Below are positions 63,358 through 64,000 of a DNA stretch of 64,000 nt, one piece after another. The notes beneath the pieces are model-generated. The model did no database searches. It was not told where the DNA came from and was given only the letters and a program-made list of their open reading frames with translations. The stretch comes from Bacillus sp. OV166 (GTDB lineage Bacteria > Bacillota > Bacilli > Bacillales > Cytobacillaceae): the NCBI RefSeq assembly GCF_900177675.1, contig NZ_FXWM01000001.1:1063001-1127000 (forward strand), given 5' to 3'. The number at the start of each line of letters is the position of its first letter. Within the stretch, counting starts at the first letter, position 1. A program made the translations under genes and the position numbers.

Positions 63358-64000
63358 ATGAGTATTTTTCTTAAACAAGTTTTTGTTGGTTTACCGAAAA
63401 CGGTTGGAAATAAAGAGGCAAAGAATCCTATGGATCGAGAATGGACAAGCGCCATTTTTAAAGAGTCGATTGAAGCACCTGTCTGGGTCGGAAAAACGGG
63501 TTTAGCTGGTGATGGACAATGGGATTTGGAACATCATGGCGGGCCGGAAAAAGCTGTATTTGCTTATGGATTTGAAAATTACACCCATTGGCAAAAGGAA
63601 CTAGGGATATCTGAGATCACATCCGGTGCAATGGGGGAGAACCTCGTCATGGAACAAATAAATGAGGAGGAGATTTCTATTGGTGATACTTTCCAGATTG
63701 GCGGGGCAGTCGTACAGGTATCGCAGCCAAGGCAGCCATGCTGGAAACCAGCCCGCCGTTTTAAAGTTAAAAACTTGGCGCTGTTATTACAAAATACGGG
63801 CAGAACCGGCTGGTACTTTCGAGTGTTAACAGAGGGTTTTGTTGAAGAGGGGCAGACGTTTACTTTGGTTGACCGACCATATCCACAATGGACCATTCAA
63901 AAGTGCAATCAAATTATCCATGCTAAGAAACAAAAAATGGAGGAAATGCGTGAACTTTCCCAATGTGAATTGCTTGCACCAGGGATGAGAACCACGCTAG
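63358..64000 (+). CDS. MOSC-domain protein, YiiM type, 3' end outside window
   Basis: ATG 63358 lies nine bases after AGGAGG and the frame is open to the last base (214 codons; the family is ~215-225). MOSC domain: VGKTGLAGDGQWDLEHHGGP, MGENLVMEQ, FQIGGAVVQVSQPRQPCWKP with the conserved Cys that binds molybdenum cofactor or sulfur, then the 3-alpha C-terminal domain starting near TIQKCNQIIH. YiiM-type proteins reduce N-hydroxylated compounds with molybdenum cofactor. Confidence 0.9.
   Translation, partial: MSIFLKQVFVGLPKTVGNKEAKNPMDREWTSAIFKESIEAPVWVGKTGLAGDGQWDLEHHGGPEKAVFAYGFENYTHWQKELGISEITSGAMGENLVMEQINEEEISIGDTFQIGGAVVQVSQPRQPCWKPARRFKVKNLALLLQNTGRTGWYFRVLTEGFVEEGQTFTLVDRPYPQWTIQKCNQIIHAKKQKMEEMRELSQCELLAPGMRTTL

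Noticed and set aside
1..64000. tRNA, rRNA or replication origin
   Set aside because: No cloverleaf, rRNA segment, DnaA-box cluster or parS-like site was noticed on either strand, within the limits of reading by eye.

Overview
The window reads as a chromosomal segment of an endospore-forming, low-GC Gram-positive bacterium of the family Bacillaceae (Bacillus or Neobacillus-like). The evidence is AGGAGG-type ribosome binding sites, sigma-A promoters, CcpA (cre) sites, a GerA-type germination operon, a SpoIID-like peptidoglycan-binding protein, a gntRKP-gndA gluconate operon, a xylAB/xylR locus with the classical operator, and many proteins with B. subtilis homologues (YezD, YuiD, YggT, VanW-type, HemY/CgoX). 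I see no rRNA, tRNA, CRISPR array or intact transposase.

Layout. 1-6.4 kb: an amino-sugar uptake and catabolism operon (SGNH esterase, solute-binding lipoprotein, two permeases, NanE epimerase, ROK kinase, RpiR regulator), closed by a terminator that carries a 5' relic of a group II intron. 6.5-8.2 kb: a VanW protein and a decayed narK. 8.4-12.8 kb: an unfamiliar regulator, then an M20 amidohydrolase, a DUF3311 protein and a sodium:solute symporter, with a readable promoter and operator. 13-18 kb: a SpoIID/PG-binding protein, a MerR/SDR pair with a 19-bp-spacer promoter, a cluster of pseudogene fragments, and an I9 inhibitor lipoprotein. 18-22.1 kb: a gerXA-XB-XC germinant-receptor operon with a small two-helix fourth gene. 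22.2-28.8 kb: xylA-xylB-galM, divergent xylR, and a hydroxyacid dehydrogenase. 29-35.7 kb: a CAP-domain protein, acetyltransferase, small membrane proteins, YuiD, and two decayed genes. 35.8-41.3 kb: kduI-kduD-kdgT-kdgK, kdgR and kdgA, a complete route from 5-keto-4-deoxyuronate to pyruvate and glyceraldehyde-3-phosphate. 41.4-52.7 kb: housekeeping and orphan genes (AKR, SNF2 helicase, YggT, HAD, alpha/beta hydrolase, CgoX, dicarboxylate/glutamate symporter, GNAT). 52.7-57.7 kb: a sulfate uptake locus (cysteine-rich leader ORF, yezD, cysP, cysT, cysW, cysA). 57.7-63.2 kb: gntR-gntK-gntP-gndA. 63.4 kb to the end: a MOSC protein that runs off the window.

The window is dominated by carbon-source modules for amino sugars, xylose, uronates and gluconate, each with its own regulator and two with apparent cre sites. 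This suits a soil or plant-litter saprophyte.

The most unusual part is the leader of the sulfate operon. It combines a good sigma-A promoter, a first terminator hairpin, a 24-codon ORF with five cysteine codons that ends two bases before a second terminator, the small gene yezD, and then a third leader in which two mutually exclusive hairpins compete for the same bases just before cysP. Also notable are arrays of a short sequence repeated with exact 21-bp spacing (30.6 kb and 55.4-55.7 kb, apparently one family) and two shortened copies of a dispersed element with inverted ends (41.3 and 59.2 kb).
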